A stretch of DNA of 6,290 bases, taken from positions 8,134 through 14,423 of the forward strand of contig DOHN01000199.1 of NCBI GenBank assembly GCA_003535195.1. The letters are read 5' to 3'. Source of the stretch: Ruminiclostridium sp. GTDB lineage: Bacteria > Bacillota > Clostridia > DSM-8532. Below, in pieces: positions 5,040 to 6,290 of the stretch. The position numbers and the translations under genes were made by a program. A model generated the notes under the pieces. That model saw only the letters and a program-made list of their open reading frames with translations. It made no database searches and was not told the origin of the DNA. Each line of letters begins with the position of its first letter. Positions within the stretch are counted from its first letter, which is position 1.

Positions 5040-6071
5040 ATGATGGAATGCGGCGAGCTTTTAAAAGAGCTTAGCGAAATAAGCGCGGTCACGGGCAGGG
5101 AAAACATGGCAGCCGAAAAAATTGCCGGTCTTTTTCGGGAATATTGCGACGAGGTCCGGATTGATGCTTTTTATAATGTTATCGGGCTGAAAAAGGGCCA
5201 GTCCGAAAATCCGGGAACTGTTCTTGTAACCGCTCATTATGATGAAATCGGCCTGATTGTAACAGGGATAGAAGATAGCGGATTTTTACGCTTCGCGGCA
5301 GCCGGAGGGATCGATGCTAAAACAATCGGCGCCATGGAGGTCACTGTTCACGGCAGCAAGGATTTGTTTGGAGTGATAGGGACAAAGCCCCCCCATTTGA
5401 TTCCCCCGGAGGATGCGGACAAGACAGTAAAAATGGAGGATATGCGCATCGATATAGGGTTTGACGGACCCAAAGCCAGGGAACTGGTTCGTGTCGGAGA
5501 CATGGTATCTTTCAGATTTCCTGTTCAGGAGCTGTTAAATAAGCGGCTGGCCGGGAAAAGCATGGATAACCGGAGCGGTGTTGCAGCTCTGGTTGAAATT
5601 CTGAAAGAGCTTCGGAAGGTCCGGCATGAGGATAATGTCTATGTTGTGGCAACTGTTCAGGAAGAGCTTGGCCTGATTGGCGCATTTTGTACGACTTACA
5701 ATATTAGGGCTGATCTGGGAATTGTTATTGACGTTTGCCATGGAGATATGCCCGATTGTCCCAGCGACGAGGTATTTCCTTTGGACAAGGGCGTTGCAGT
5801 GGCTGTGGGCCCGATTCTGAACCGAAAACATACCAGGGCCTGTATAAGGCTGGCCGAGGATGAGAGGATCCCCTATCAGGTTGACCCCGAAGCAAGTGAT
5901 ACCGGGACGGAGGCGGCCGTCCACGCAGTGGCCCGGGAGGGCATTCCTGTTATTTTACTGTCCATACCGTCTAAATACATGCACACTCCTGTTGAACTGG
6001 TAGCTATCGATGATATTGTTTCAACGGGAAGGCTTGCTGCCCGGTATATTGCAGGGAGGGGGAAGGAATGA
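5040..6071 (+). CDS. M42 family metallo-aminopeptidase (FrvX/glutamyl aminopeptidase type)
   Basis: The 343-residue product is a cytoplasmic dinuclear-metal aminopeptidase, full length for family M42. The expected metal and catalytic residues are all present. H66 and D68 lie in TAHYDEIG, and D176 (bridging Asp) in KSMDNRSG. E208 (general base) and E209 (metal ligand) lie in VQEELG. D231 lies in VIDVCHGD and H315 in YMHTPVE. The piece between the two catalytic halves (about residues 80-165, with GTKPPHLIPPE and MRIDIGF) is the family's PDZ-like or oligomerisation domain insert. Known role: removing N-terminal residues from peptides, typically as a large dodecameric tetrahedral complex that processes short peptides released by other proteases. 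Substrate preference cannot be read. It uses its own extended -10 promoter, and its stop overlaps the next M42 gene by 4 bp. Some related proteins were once called endoglucanases or cellulases; nothing here supports that activity. Confidence 0.93.
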   Translation: MMECGELLKELSEISAVTGRENMAAEKIAGLFREYCDEVRIDAFYNVIGLKKGQSENPGTVLVTAHYDEIGLIVTGIEDSGFLRFAAAGGIDAKTIGAMEVTVHGSKDLFGVIGTKPPHLIPPEDADKTVKMEDMRIDIGFDGPKARELVRVGDMVSFRFPVQELLNKRLAGKSMDNRSGVAALVEILKELRKVRHEDNVYVVATVQEELGLIGAFCTTYNIRADLGIVIDVCHGDMPDCPSDEVFPLDKGVAVAVGPILNRKHTRACIRLAEDERIPYQVDPEASDTGTEAAVHAVAREGIPVILLSIPSKYMHTPVELVAIDDIVSTGRLAARYIAGRGKE

Positions 6072-6290
6072 TGGAAGTTTTTGATCTGGTGAAAAAACTC
6101 ACTGCCATAGACGGTGTATCAGGAGAGGAAGAAAAAGTCCGCGACTTTATTCTTTCCCAGATAAAGGATTATGTTGATGAATATCATATGGATCATCTTG
6201 GAAACCTGATTACTTTTAAAAAGGGCAGCGGAAAAGGCCCTAGAGTAATGCTGGATGCCCATATGGATGAGGTGGGTCTGATGGTCTCCC
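6068..6290 (+). CDS. Second M42 family metallo-aminopeptidase, 3' partial
   Basis: ATG 6068 overlaps the previous stop as ATGA. A second in-frame ATG follows at 6071, the same MM start as the first gene. GGGAGG (6054-6059) and AAGGA (6063-6067) provide a purine-rich ribosome binding region. The 74 residues visible show the M42 N-terminal pattern: an initial helix, GVSGEEEKVRDF (residues 16-27), HLGNLI (43-48), and the first metal-binding motif LDAHMDEVGLMVS (62-74) with H65 and D67. The remaining metal ligands lie outside the window. It has AHMDEVG where the first gene has AHYDEIG, so it is a divergent paralogue and not a recent duplicate. Tandem M42 genes may encode subunits with complementary specificity, or subunits that mix in one complex; this is inference. 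Confidence 0.9.
   Translation, partial: MMEVFDLVKKLTAIDGVSGEEEKVRDFILSQIKDYVDEYHMDHLGNLITFKKGSGKGPRVMLDAHMDEVGLMVS

Noticed and set aside
5535..5924. Reverse-strand 129-codon frame within the first M42 gene
   Set aside because: It is antisense to a gene with every catalytic residue intact, and its translation has no recognisable domain.

Overview
The window looks like a chromosomal segment from a low-to-moderate GC Firmicute, most likely a clostridial relative. The evidence is the strong GGAG-type ribosome binding sites, TATAAT-like promoters, a LacI-type regulator and tandem M42 aminopeptidase genes. The species cannot be named from the sequence. All genes read on the + strand.

Bases 1-3366 are the tail of a surface-polysaccharide operon. 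It holds a polysaccharide-deacetylase-like protein whose 5' end lies outside the window, a membrane O-antigen ligase/polymerase-type protein (start placed at 1422), and a GT4-type glycosyltransferase that overlaps the ligase gene by 38 bp. The glycosyltransferase stops at 235 codons, early in its second domain, so it is probably non-functional. The normal end of the cluster is missing, which suggests an old rearrangement or insertion boundary near 3350-3370.

Bases 3367-4558 hold a solitary LacI-family regulator (start placed at 3482) with a weak promoter candidate. No sugar transporter or catabolic gene accompanies it in this window.

Bases 4559-5039 are a 481-bp gap between recognisable genes that is unusually rich in inverted repeats. 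It contains a perfect 14-bp hairpin (4603-4649), a 12-bp palindrome (4646-4657), an AT-rich inverted repeat (4681-4750) and a nested multi-stem element (4753-4891) that could be a structured RNA or a small non-autonomous mobile element. A possible 44-codon ORF (4813-4947) overlaps that element. The gap ends with an extended -10 promoter and a GC hairpin at the predicted 5' end of the next transcript.

Bases 5040-6290 begin an operon of tandem M42 metallo-aminopeptidases. The first gene is complete. The second starts with a 4-bp ATGA overlap and runs off the window. They probably act together in cytoplasmic peptide breakdown. I found no CRISPR array, tRNA, rRNA, intact transposase or recognisable defence system. 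The intergenic structured element is the best candidate for something undescribed.
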